A stretch of 41,630 bases of DNA from a virus, in IMG/VR virus record IMGVR_UViG_3300024259_000075, positions 1 to 41,630 of that record, one strand, 5' to 3'. Both the position numbers and the translations under genes were made by a program. Below are positions 31,917 through 39,384 of the stretch, in pieces. Position 1 is the stretch's first letter. Every line of letters starts with the position of its first letter. The notes under the pieces are model-generated. The model saw only the letters and a list, made by a program, of their open reading frames with translations. It had not been told where the DNA came from and did no database searches.

Positions 31917-32527
31917 TATCTAAAACTACGCTCCAGTTTTCTTTTTAATTTACGTTCCATATCGCCAATTAATCTACGCGCAGTTTTACGCAATGATAAC
32001 CCAACTATATTTTTACCAATCTTTCGAATATAATCAATGTTGTTACCTATAATTATATAAGGATTGCGCGTGCTCCTTGATTTATTAATAACCAAACTTG
32101 TTTTGCGTGCTACTGCTGATAACCCAGATTTATTTGTTCCCGGTACTACTGCGGTTTTACCAAGTTTACCTTTTGCGCCCCACCATCCAGCTTTTGCTGC
32201 TCCACTATAACTAATCTTCTTTTTCGCATTGCGCGAGGTGTCTGATTTTGCATATAAAAAATGTTTCTTATTATTGCGCCATGCTTCGATCTTCCATATA
32301 TAACCACGCTTTTGAAACATCATACTTTTGCGTGATATTCTTTTATACTTTCTTTTTAATTTTGATTTAGGTGTCATTTTAGTAGCAGACTGTATAAACC
32401 ATAACGCACTTTTTTTTAATAACCCAGGTACAGCTTTTTTGCGCACATTTGATACGTGTTTGAGCGCATTATTAAATTCACGCTGACTTGCTTTAGTAAA
32501 AGCTATTTCGGGTTTTATGCTTGCCAT
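31916..32527 (-). CDS. HK97 gp10-like neck/tail completion protein
   Basis: The start FTKASQREFNNALKHVSNVRKKAVPGLLKKSALWFIQSATKMTP is typical of the gp10-like head-closure and minor tail proteins, with the conserved helix followed by the AxxxTP element. It is strongly basic (many KR pairs near residues 55-75 and at the end) and is somewhat long for the family (203 residues). It lies between the head-tail joining and terminator-like genes. Confidence 0.7.
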   Translation of the reverse strand: MASIKPEIAFTKASQREFNNALKHVSNVRKKAVPGLLKKSALWFIQSATKMTPKSKLKRKYKRISRKSMMFQKRGYIWKIEAWRNNKKHFLYAKSDTSRNAKKKISYSGAAKAGWWGAKGKLGKTAVVPGTNKSGLSAVARKTSLVINKSRSTRNPYIIIGNNIDYIRKIGKNIVGLSLRKTARRLIGDMERKLKRKLERSFR

Positions 32528-32533
32528 TATTTA

Positions 32534-32854
32534 TTAACCATAATTGTTAAATTCACTACCTAGATGTAATTCGATTTTTTGATCTGCTGAATCTATATCT
32601 TTATCAAGTATAATATAATCTACACTATTAATAGTAACTAGTGTTTTGATAGCTGGCTCACTACTTAAAGCAGTTAGATTTAAAATCACTGAAAAATCAT
32701 ATTCATTGCCAAATCCATAATCAGTATATAATTGTTCTTTTGTCATTCTTGTTTTTGTGCCGGTATAAGAAGTGCCACCGATAGTAACGGTAATCGGTAA
32801 GTCGCTAATAATATAATCTAAATCATCACTTAGTATATCTAAATCTAAAGCCAT
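32534..32854 (-). CDS. Head-tail joining protein (106 aa)
   Basis: A small beta-rich protein (PITVTIGGTSYTGTKTR, DFSVILNLTAL, VTINSVDYIILDKD) in the head-closure position after the major capsid gene. It starts MALDLD, and no Shine-Dalgarno sequence is visible at the ATG; the preceding 70 bases are the repeated late-promoter-like element. Family not certain. Confidence 0.65.
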   Translation of the reverse strand: MALDLDILSDDLDYIISDLPITVTIGGTSYTGTKTRMTKEQLYTDYGFGNEYDFSVILNLTALSSEPAIKTLVTINSVDYIILDKDIDSADQKIELHLGSEFNNYG

Positions 32855-32893
32855 AATACAACATATTGTAAAAAGTTTATTATTCTATTAATT

Positions 32894-32922
32894 AATATAC
32901 TGCATATAGTATACAATAACAA
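32894..32922 (-). promoter_or_regulatory. Late-type promoter-like element, copy 2
   Basis: On the minus strand TTGTTA (32917-32922) and TATATT (32894-32899) are 17 bases apart, followed by AATTAATAGAAT. The surrounding 80 bases are closely similar to those at 38925-38953, although the genes next to them differ. It lies between the terminator after the major capsid gene and the head-tail joining gene, so it would restart transcription of the tail genes. Confidence 0.6.
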
Positions 32923-32940
32923 TTATTTTTATTATTTAAA

Positions 32941-32972
32941 CAAAAAAAAGGCGCAATATAAAACTGCGCCTT
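32941..32972 (-). terminator. Rho-independent terminator after the major capsid gene
   Basis: Transcribed leftward, AAGGCGCA (32965-32972) and TGCGCCTT (32948-32955) form a GC-rich 8-bp stem followed by eight Us. It starts 24 bases after the capsid stop and would limit expression of downstream tail genes relative to capsid. Confidence 0.92.
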
Positions 32973-32996
32973 GGGCTGCTCTAGGCAGGGAGGTTA

Positions 32997-33941
32997 TTAT
33001 GCTGAGACATTAGAGAAAAGATATCCAGCAGCGTAATTGAATACTTTTTCATCGATATACTGTCTACATCTAATTATATTAGATCTAACAGCTTCATCAC
33101 GATAAGATTCAATTAATACATTAGATGAAGTATCCTGTGTCCATAAAAATGAACGTCCAAGCTGCATACTTGAGCTTAATATTGGAGACTGTGAACGAAC
33201 ATACAATAATGCATATTCATCATCCCAAATATTTGCTGATGCATTCTGTGCGGCTGAATAGAATATATTATCAATACCTAAAATTCTTGCAGCATCAACT
33301 GATGTAGGTACAACTTTATCCATATTAGAACCATCACCACCACCGCGCATACCTTTAAACTCAGTTGTCTGTACAATATTTCTGAATACTTTTTCAGAAC
33401 ATGCTAAACATAATTCGCCGTCTAATACTCCGCCAACGTTCTGTTTAATAGTTAAAATAGTATCCTGAATGTCAGTGTAAGGTGTACCAGCGGCATTACT
33501 CCATTCTGTACTTACACTAGCAGTATAACCAGAAAAATTTGAAGCATTGAATAATAAAGCTGCTGCTCTTACTTCCTGCGCTCTGCGCAATCTGAATTCA
33601 TTAATCTGTGTTGCTGCTAATTCAGCATCAAAATAAATACCCATGCGTTTTGCTTCGCCATCATCAATCGGTTCTTCAAAACCATATTCTTCACATGTAT
33701 AATTATCTGTTTCTATTTCTGACTGCTGTCTATTATATCCACTTCCTGGAGCTCTTTTACCAGCTGTAGACTGATCAGTTAAATTTTCAATTGGGAGTTT
33801 ACCAAAACTTCCACTTTGAAACTGTGTTCCGGCTATTGGAAGAATATCTGTTGCCATAAACTGACGATCCAGTCCATTACCATACTCTCTTACTGCGTCC
33901 ATTAGATCCATTCTAATTGTTGCTGAACTTGATACTTGCAT
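32997..33941 (-). CDS. Major capsid protein (HK97-fold family)
   Basis: This 314-residue protein has the traits of a major capsid subunit: MDLMDAVREYGNGLDRQFMATDILPI at the N-terminus, EVRAAALLFNASNFSG in the middle, a C-terminal AARILGIDNIFYSAAQ strand-helix region and the final ESYRDEAVRSNIIRCRQYIDEKVFNYAAGYLF. It follows the two decoration-protein genes and is followed at once by a strong terminator, as expected for the most abundant virion protein. I cannot say which capsid subfamily. There is no obvious N-terminal scaffold to cleave. Confidence 0.85.
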   Translation of the reverse strand: MQVSSSATIRMDLMDAVREYGNGLDRQFMATDILPIAGTQFQSGSFGKLPIENLTDQSTAGKRAPGSGYNRQQSEIETDNYTCEEYGFEEPIDDGEAKRMGIYFDAELAATQINEFRLRRAQEVRAAALLFNASNFSGYTASVSTEWSNAAGTPYTDIQDTILTIKQNVGGVLDGELCLACSEKVFRNIVQTTEFKGMRGGGDGSNMDKVVPTSVDAARILGIDNIFYSAAQNASANIWDDEYALLYVRSQSPILSSSMQLGRSFLWTQDTSSNVLIESYRDEAVRSNIIRCRQYIDEKVFNYAAGYLFSNVSA

Positions 33942-33967
33942 ATTATAATTCCTTTATATTATATTTT

Positions 33968-34327
33968 TTATACTTTTGTTACTACTACTTCAATCATAAC
34001 TCCTGAGCCTGTTCCAGCTTCTATAGCATATCCTAATGCTAACGTACCATCATCACTTATTTTACCATCATTTTCGATAGTAACAATACCAGCTGCGGTT
34101 ACATCTGCGGAACTTTCAATTACGAATGTTCCACCGTCATTAAATAACTTAACTTCAACTGCTTCGCCGTTTGCAGCTGCACCAATTGTAACTCCTATTG
34201 CTTCTACCACTTCTTCATCATCTGCAAACATTACTGTTTGTGCAGCTGACAATTTAACAACTCTATTAGCAGGTAATGCTTCACCAGCTGTAAAAGTTTT
34301 GTGTTTGTCTGTGTAACTATTAGGCAT
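33968..34327 (-). CDS. Capsid decoration-like protein (119 aa)
   Basis: The protein begins MPNSYTDKHKTFTAGEALPANRVVKL and matches the first 117 residues of the larger protein encoded at 34389-35993. It is a small beta-rich domain of the DUF2190/decoration type. I place the start at 34327, where AGGAG lies nine bases upstream and the paralogue starts identically; an upstream ATG at 34336 would be too close to that site. It probably stabilises the capsid surface, as a simple version of the fibre-bearing paralogue. Confidence 0.78.
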   Translation of the reverse strand: MPNSYTDKHKTFTAGEALPANRVVKLSAAQTVMFADDEEVVEAIGVTIGAAANGEAVEVKLFNDGGTFVIESSADVTAAGIVTIENDGKISDDGTLALGYAIEAGTGSGVMIEVVVTKV

Positions 34328-34388
34328 TATTCTCATTCTCCTATTGTTTTTTTTACCATCTGGTATGTTTTATTAAACTCTGTTAATA

Positions 34389-35993
34389 TTAAATTGATTG
34401 TACATATTCTAAGAAAAGCATCATTGAACCTTGATCAAGTGCTGTATCTGTTGCATTAATTGCAACTGTAATAGTGACATTTCTGGCTGCAGATGTTTTA
34501 ACAAATGTAGCGGGATCATCACCTTGTGGAATTGCATCATGTAAGCCAGCATCCCAAATATTAGAACCATTATTAATGGCCAATGCTGATATAATATCAT
34601 TCGCACCTTCAACACTGATTGCTATAGTGGAACTATCATCACCATCGCCTCCAAAAGTAACAGCAACATCATACCATGCTCTTGTTATAATACAATTATC
34701 GGGGATAGTCACACTTGAATCCCAAGCACCAGAACCACTTTGATCTGAATATAAAAACGGAATTGTAACAAGTTTTTTAAGACTTACACCTTTAGCAGCA
34801 GGTGCAACAAAACCATCAACAAGATTTAATTCAGCTCCAGTTGCTGTAACCTGAGTTTCAGCTCCAGTTGCTCCTATATGAAGTTCAGTTACTTTAGATA
34901 TCCCTGTATTAACATTTGCATCAGCTACGACTGCTTTTGAAGCAGCCTGAGTACCAGGAGTAACATCACAATAATTTAATTCAGCTCCTGTTGAAGTAAC
35001 CTGAGTTTCAGCTCCAGTTGCTCCTATATGAAGTTCAGTTACTTTAGAAACTCCAGTATTGATATTAGCATCAGCTATAACTGCTACACTAGCAACTTGT
35101 GTTCCGGCTGTTGCTCCATCTAAAAGATTAAGCTCTGCAGCTGTTGAAGTAACCTGAGTTTCAGCTCCAGTTGCTCCTATATGAAGTTCAGTTACTTTAG
35201 AAACTCCAGTATTAATATTAGCATCAGCTATAACTGCTACACTAGCAACTTGAGTTCCGGCTGTTGCTCCATCTAAAAGATTAAGCTCTGCAGCTGTTGA
35301 AGTAACCTGAGTTTCAGCTCCAGTTGCTCCTATATGAAGTTCAGTTACCTTAGAAACTCCTGTATTGATATTAGCATCAGCTATAACTGCTTTGCTTGCA
35401 ACCTGTGTTCCTGCTGTAGCTCCATCAAGAAAATTTAATTCTGTCGGTGTAACACCAGAAGATTCTAATTTTTTAGCAGCACTTGATAAAACAACTGTTG
35501 TTGCAGTTAAATCTGAAGATGTTAAACCTGCACACGAAATATCATTAAATCCTGCAATATCTTTACTAGCATCTACAATAACAGCTTTACTTGCTAAAAC
35601 TGTACCAGGTGTAATCCCCTGTATTAAACTATTATCACTTGCACTGGTTAATACAAACTCTGTTAATACTGCTGCACCACTAGCTGCTTCTAAAGCTTCT
35701 CCAATAATATCTCCAGATGCTGTATCATCAATTTTGCCATCATTAGCAGTATAAAGACTTGCGCCTGCTGTGATTGCGCCTGCTGATTCAACTAAAAAAG
35801 TACCACTATCATTAGAAAGTTTAATTGTTGCAGGTGATCCACTTGCTGTATAAGCAATAGTTTGACCAACAAAGTCTTCTCCTGCGTCTGCATAAACAAG
35901 TTCTTGTGAAGCGTCAAGCCTGACAAGTCTGTTTGGTTCAAGTGCTTCTCCTGAAACAATTGTCTTGTGTTTGTCTGTGTAACTATTAGGCAT
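34389..35993 (-). CDS. Decoration protein fused to fibre-like repeats (head fibre)
   Basis: Residues 1-117 are the same decoration-type domain as the 33968-34327 protein. A linker (GTVLASKAVIVDASKDIAGFND) leads to four near-identical 51-residue repeats (about 194-397) with the signature AELNLLDGATAGTQVAS, then a beta-sandwich end (IAISVEGANDI... MMLFLEYVQS). Repeats of this AELNLLDG type occur in phage tail fibres. Here they are attached to a capsid-binding domain, so the protein most likely projects fibres from the head and binds surfaces or glycans. It lies between the protease/scaffold and capsid genes. Confidence 0.78.
   Translation of the reverse strand: MPNSYTDKHKTIVSGEALEPNRLVRLDASQELVYADAGEDFVGQTIAYTASGSPATIKLSNDSGTFLVESAGAITAGASLYTANDGKIDDTASGDIIGEALEAASGAAVLTEFVLTSASDNSLIQGITPGTVLASKAVIVDASKDIAGFNDISCAGLTSSDLTATTVVLSSAAKKLESSGVTPTELNFLDGATAGTQVASKAVIADANINTGVSKVTELHIGATGAETQVTSTAAELNLLDGATAGTQVASVAVIADANINTGVSKVTELHIGATGAETQVTSTAAELNLLDGATAGTQVASVAVIADANINTGVSKVTELHIGATGAETQVTSTGAELNYCDVTPGTQAASKAVVADANVNTGISKVTELHIGATGAETQVTATGAELNLVDGFVAPAAKGVSLKKLVTIPFLYSDQSGSGAWDSSVTIPDNCIITRAWYDVAVTFGGDGDDSSTIAISVEGANDIISALAINNGSNIWDAGLHDAIPQGDDPATFVKTSAARNVTITVAINATDTALDQGSMMLFLEYVQSI
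34803..35414 (-). repeat. Four tandem coding repeats of 153 bp
   Basis: The minus strand encodes four consecutive 51-residue units, the first three almost identical and the last more divergent. Inside each, the DNA of TELHIGATGAETQVTS is nearly invariant. One more copy of this unit is found in the tail fibre gene around 24207-24365. Confidence 0.88.
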
Positions 35994-36020
35994 TATTCAA
36001 TTCTCCTATTTTTTTTCAAA

Positions 36021-37208
36021 TTATTTATTAATTAAATCAGAATGTTCTTTATGTGCTTTTCTCCAAGCATCAGAAGCTGATAATCCATCTTTTTTATAAT
36101 TTTCAACAATAACATTAATATCTTGTTCTACTTCTTCTTCTTCACTAAAAGTTATAGCATCTGCTGTTTCAGTTTTTAATTTTTTATTTTCTTCTTCTAA
36201 TTGTGTGTTTTTTATTTTCAATATTTCTATTTCCGATTTACCATAATGTTCACATGCAAATTCAAAACTATTTTCTAAAGCAAAAGCTTTAAAACTTTCA
36301 ATTGCTTCTTGCGCAACATCTTTTTCAATGACATCAAGTTCTACCTTGATTTTTTCTTGCCCTTCTGTAAGTTCTTCTAATACTTCTTCTGTAATATTAG
36401 TTTCTAACTGTTCAACTTCTTCTTGAATAGCTTCAAGCTCTTCTTTTTCTTCAACCTCTTCTAACACTTCATTTTTAACATCTTCTGACATTATGAATGC
36501 TCCATTTTTAATTTTTAAATATTTATTATATTTGTCCATAAATTTATCTATTATATCAGGATTATTTTCCACTAAATTAAATACATGTGGATGTAAATCT
36601 AAAAACTCTGTCACTTGTCCAGCAAAAGTGGCTTGATTAAATGCACTAAATAAACCATTTTCATTCGCTGCCGGATTATCAACTAAATCACTTGCTAATA
36701 ATTTATCTAATTCTATGAATACTTTTTCCTCTCCATTTAATCCTTCAAAAATCTTTTTACCTTCTTTATCGCGCTGATATACTTTACCGCGTTCAAAAAC
36801 TATTGACATACCAAACATATCTGCTTCATTTTCAGCTAGATTTAAAACGTAATCATATAAGTTGCCGTGAGGAGTTTCTTTAGCAGAATTACTAAGAAAT
36901 AGATCAGCTTTTGCCTGATCACCAACACGCCTAAAATTTTTAACGCGACCAAGAAATGTACCAAGTGCAGTACTTGACATATTCGGATGTCCAAAACGAA
37001 CTTTTAAACCTTGTTTTTTTTCATTACCTTGCAATACTACATTATCAATAAACTCATCATCTAAAAAGACACCGTGTCCTTTAGCCTCCCCTTTACTGTT
37101 TACTGAAACGCCTTCGATAATACCTTTCTTGCGATTAACGCTCAATGGCTTCCCAAACATGAAAGAAGACATCAACCATTTATCTTCATTCTTCGCTAGA
37201 TTCAACAT
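36021..37208 (-). CDS. Prohead protease/scaffold-like fusion protein
   Basis: Residues 20-190 contain an alpha/beta domain (GIIEGVSVNSKGEAKGHGVF, VRFGHPNMSSTALGTFLGRVKNF) in the place where many phages encode a prohead maturation protease. Residues 235-360 are a strongly acidic coiled coil (EVLEEVEEKEELEAIQEEVEQ) typical of a scaffold. So the protein is probably a protease-scaffold fusion that lines and matures the procapsid. Conserved catalytic residues cannot be named with confidence (His of GHP and a Ser are candidates). It starts inside the end of the portal gene, with GGGA six bases upstream. Confidence 0.68.
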   Translation of the reverse strand: MLNLAKNEDKWLMSSFMFGKPLSVNRKKGIIEGVSVNSKGEAKGHGVFLDDEFIDNVVLQGNEKKQGLKVRFGHPNMSSTALGTFLGRVKNFRRVGDQAKADLFLSNSAKETPHGNLYDYVLNLAENEADMFGMSIVFERGKVYQRDKEGKKIFEGLNGEEKVFIELDKLLASDLVDNPAANENGLFSAFNQATFAGQVTEFLDLHPHVFNLVENNPDIIDKFMDKYNKYLKIKNGAFIMSEDVKNEVLEEVEEKEELEAIQEEVEQLETNITEEVLEELTEGQEKIKVELDVIEKDVAQEAIESFKAFALENSFEFACEHYGKSEIEILKIKNTQLEEENKKLKTETADAITFSEEEEVEQDINVIVENYKKDGLSASDAWRKAHKEHSDLINK

Positions 37209-38631
37209 TTGATTCCCTTTCTTGTATACTGGATTGCCCTGGAGCTCCAGATGTGATTATTATATCATTTGCTTTTATATAGTCATCTTCTTCTTTGCGC
37301 TGTTCCATTAACTCGTACCAATCTAAACCACGTTTTTTCGCTTCAAGTTGTCTACTTGATAAACCTACATCAATACGTTTAGCAGCAGCATCTATTTCTT
37401 TTAATTCTTCAAGCCACGGTTGTCCACTCGCGCGCCAGTTATATTTAATTTCATTAGCGTTACTAAATCCTTTTAATAAACCTTTATCAATCCATTCTTG
37501 GTGCTTCCAATCAGCAACCATATTTAATGCTTCTTGATTCGCTTCCTTTTTACTTTTTGCGCTTAATTCATATTCAACACGATCTTGTTTCATAGATGAA
37601 AAATTAGCACCTGATGAATTATAAAATGTATACGGAATATCAAGCGCAAGCATACCGATTCTAATCATTAATTCAGTATATTCTTTAAATTCTGTACTCG
37701 GTGTTTTACTTTCTATTGTATCTATTTTATCACCAGGCTCTAATTCTAATTTTAAACCATATTTTAAATCAAACTGATAACCATTTTCTTGCGTGTCACT
37801 TGTTGGTGTAGTTCCTGTTACAGAATCATAATTATAGAAACCATCACCTTCGCTACTTACAGTATCAGACATTATAGCAACACCAAACATAGCATGAATC
37901 TTAGCTTTAATTAATGCATATTCAGTAGCTTCATATAAATCCTGAAAAATATTTAATGCTGATGCCAGTGGTGATATTCCGCGCGTTTGGTTAAAACGAC
38001 TGAAATAGCCATCGAAGATTAAATTATCATATGTAATAAATTTCTCAAAAAGCTTAGTTCCATTATCTAAAGTAGTAATAGAATATTTATCAACAGCTCC
38101 ATATTGATCTAAAATCAAGCCATGATCGTTTATTTTTTCTATTTTTGTTTTATCAGTTGGTTTTTTTCTATCAGGCTTTGCTATACGCGCGCCCTCTATG
38201 CCCTGCAATTTACCATTATTAACTTTATATAAACCACAATCACCATCAATAACTTTTCCAGCCTCAAACATTCTTATTATTCTATTAAGCGAATGTCTGC
38301 GCGCTATATCACAATTAGTTTTTTTACTATATTCACGCCATAGATTTTCAAGGATTTTATCTTTCCGAGCATTACCAGTCATAGCATGAAATGTAAATTG
38401 GCTAACATAATCAAGATGTTTTCTGTACATCCATGATACTAAAGCTATATTACGAACTTGGTCTTTTGATGTTGCTATTAATTTCTGACGGTCATATTTT
38501 CCAAGCTCATCGTCTTCACTTTTAATAGCTACGCGCGGCGCGCGTCTGGCTGCTTTACGTTGAGTCGCATCATATCCCAATTTCATAACCTTACCATATT
38601 GATCTAATAAAGCTAATTTATTTTTTATCAT
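37186..38631 (-). CDS. Lambda-type portal protein
   Basis: The sequence is a phage portal of the lambda gpB group: an N-terminal RKAARRAP, then VSWMYRKHLDYVSQFTF, FEAGKVIDGDCGLYKV, FDGYFSRFNQTRGISPLASALN and the helix QDLYEATEYALIKAKIHAMFG. It forms the dodecameric DNA channel of the head. Length (481 aa) is usual. It starts with an ATGA overlap with the small gene before it and overlaps the protease/scaffold gene by 23 bases, giving tight coupling of packaging and head genes. Confidence 0.88.
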   Translation of the reverse strand: MIKNKLALLDQYGKVMKLGYDATQRKAARRAPRVAIKSEDDELGKYDRQKLIATSKDQVRNIALVSWMYRKHLDYVSQFTFHAMTGNARKDKILENLWREYSKKTNCDIARRHSLNRIIRMFEAGKVIDGDCGLYKVNNGKLQGIEGARIAKPDRKKPTDKTKIEKINDHGLILDQYGAVDKYSITTLDNGTKLFEKFITYDNLIFDGYFSRFNQTRGISPLASALNIFQDLYEATEYALIKAKIHAMFGVAIMSDTVSSEGDGFYNYDSVTGTTPTSDTQENGYQFDLKYGLKLELEPGDKIDTIESKTPSTEFKEYTELMIRIGMLALDIPYTFYNSSGANFSSMKQDRVEYELSAKSKKEANQEALNMVADWKHQEWIDKGLLKGFSNANEIKYNWRASGQPWLEELKEIDAAAKRIDVGLSSRQLEAKKRGLDWYELMEQRKEEDDYIKANDIIITSGAPGQSSIQERESNVESSEE

Positions 38632-38879
38632 GTTAAGTCACTCGTATTTACGATTTGATCATTTTCCCGTATATCCATATTAGCCTGACTTACGCGCGGT
38701 CTATTCTTCCGCGTCTCACGATTATATCGCGCGAGTAATATTTCTTCTCTTTCTGTTAATGCCTGTAAGTTTGCTCTTGTCACACTACGCCCATCTAAAC
38801 TATAAGATTGATTATTTAAAACGGCTGTGATAGCATCTTGCACTTCTTCAATTTGTGCTAAAGTAGTTTTTAACGCCAT
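38628..38879 (-). CDS. gpW-like head-completion protein (83 aa)
   Basis: A short helical protein between terminase and portal genes, the position of lambda gpW. It has the typical pattern of two helices and a turn: AQIEEVQDAITAVLNNQSYSLDGRSVTRANLQALTEREEILLARY, including the conserved xSYSxxGRSVTRAxL element. It plugs the portal after packaging. The start has no strong ribosome site; GGTG lies before eight Ts. Confidence 0.82.
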   Translation of the reverse strand: MALKTTLAQIEEVQDAITAVLNNQSYSLDGRSVTRANLQALTEREEILLARYNRETRKNRPRVSQANMDIRENDQIVNTSDLT

Positions 38880-38924
38880 AAAAAAAACACCATATATTGT
38901 ATTTACAATAGAATTCTATTATTT

Positions 38925-38953
38925 AATATACAATACATAGTGCTATATAACAA
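38925..38953 (-). promoter_or_regulatory. Late-type promoter-like element, copy 1
   Basis: On the minus strand TTGTTA (38948-38953) and TATATT (38925-38930) are 17 bases apart, followed by AAATAATAGAAT. Roughly 80 bases are shared with the element at 32894-32922. It precedes the gpW-like, portal and capsid genes. Confidence 0.6.
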
Positions 38954-38964
38954 TTATTTTTTTA

Positions 38965-39210
38965 TTATTTTTCAATTTTTTCTATAAAAAAACCCTCGCA
39001 AAATGGACAAATTGAATATTCTTTTATATATTTTAATCTATCTTTCACTTTATATATTTTTGTTTCTTTGCCACATACTTTACAAAGCTTTTTTGTACGC
39101 GTAGATAATATATCCGCTGGATTTTCTATTTTTTTATCTGTCTCTATAATTGTAGTATTATTTTCTTGATTCTTTTTTTTCGGACGTCCTCTTCTCTTTA
39201 CTTCTGCCAT
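38965..39210 (-). CDS. AT-hook and zinc-ribbon protein (81 aa)
   Basis: I place the start at 39210 (MAEVKRRGRPKKKN), one base after the stop of the preceding gene; an upstream ATG at 39228 is inside that gene. The N-terminus holds an AT-hook core RGRPKKK, which binds the minor groove of AT-rich DNA. The C-terminus has a zinc ribbon with CKVC and CPFC knuckles. Its position between terminase and portal suggests a role in packaging or late-gene control, and the AT-rich genome would suit an AT-hook. Confidence 0.72.
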   Translation of the reverse strand: MAEVKRRGRPKKKNQENNTTIIETDKKIENPADILSTRTKKLCKVCGKETKIYKVKDRLKYIKEYSICPFCEGFFIEKIEK

Positions 39211-39211
39211 A

Positions 39212-39373
39212 TTATAACCCCGCTTCATTCATTGCTCTATCGCATTCATAATCTTCATCATAATCTATTTCTAAATAAAAATCATCATTATCATCATCAT
39301 CATCATCATCATCAATAAAATTATCATTCTCCCAGTATTCAGGTGGAAGAGTTTTCCAATTGTCATAACTCAT
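39212..39373 (-). CDS. Small very acidic protein (53 aa)
   Basis: The gene follows terminase with a TTAGGAG ribosome site. The protein contains eight Asp residues in a row (residues 21-28) from a GAT run, then more acidic residues (DYDEDYECD). Such acidic proteins can mimic DNA or bind basic partners; the next gene's AT-hook protein is a possible one. No family is recognised. Confidence 0.65.
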   Translation of the reverse strand: MSYDNWKTLPPEYWENDNFIDDDDDDDDNDDFYLEIDYDEDYECDRAMNEAGL

Positions 39374-39384
39374 AATAATAACTC

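Noticed and set aside
34338-34388. Short hairpin TACC-AGAT-GGTA considered as a terminator between the decoration genes
   Set aside because: The stem is only four base pairs and is followed by As, not Us, in the leftward transcript.
34803-35414. Regular direct repeats considered as a CRISPR array
   Set aside because: Units are 153 bp with no unique spacers, and all lie in one open frame encoding fibre repeats.
39295-39315. Run of ATC/GAT triplets that looks like a satellite repeat
   Set aside because: It encodes the Asp run of the small acidic protein and stays in frame, so it is coding and not a separate repeat element.
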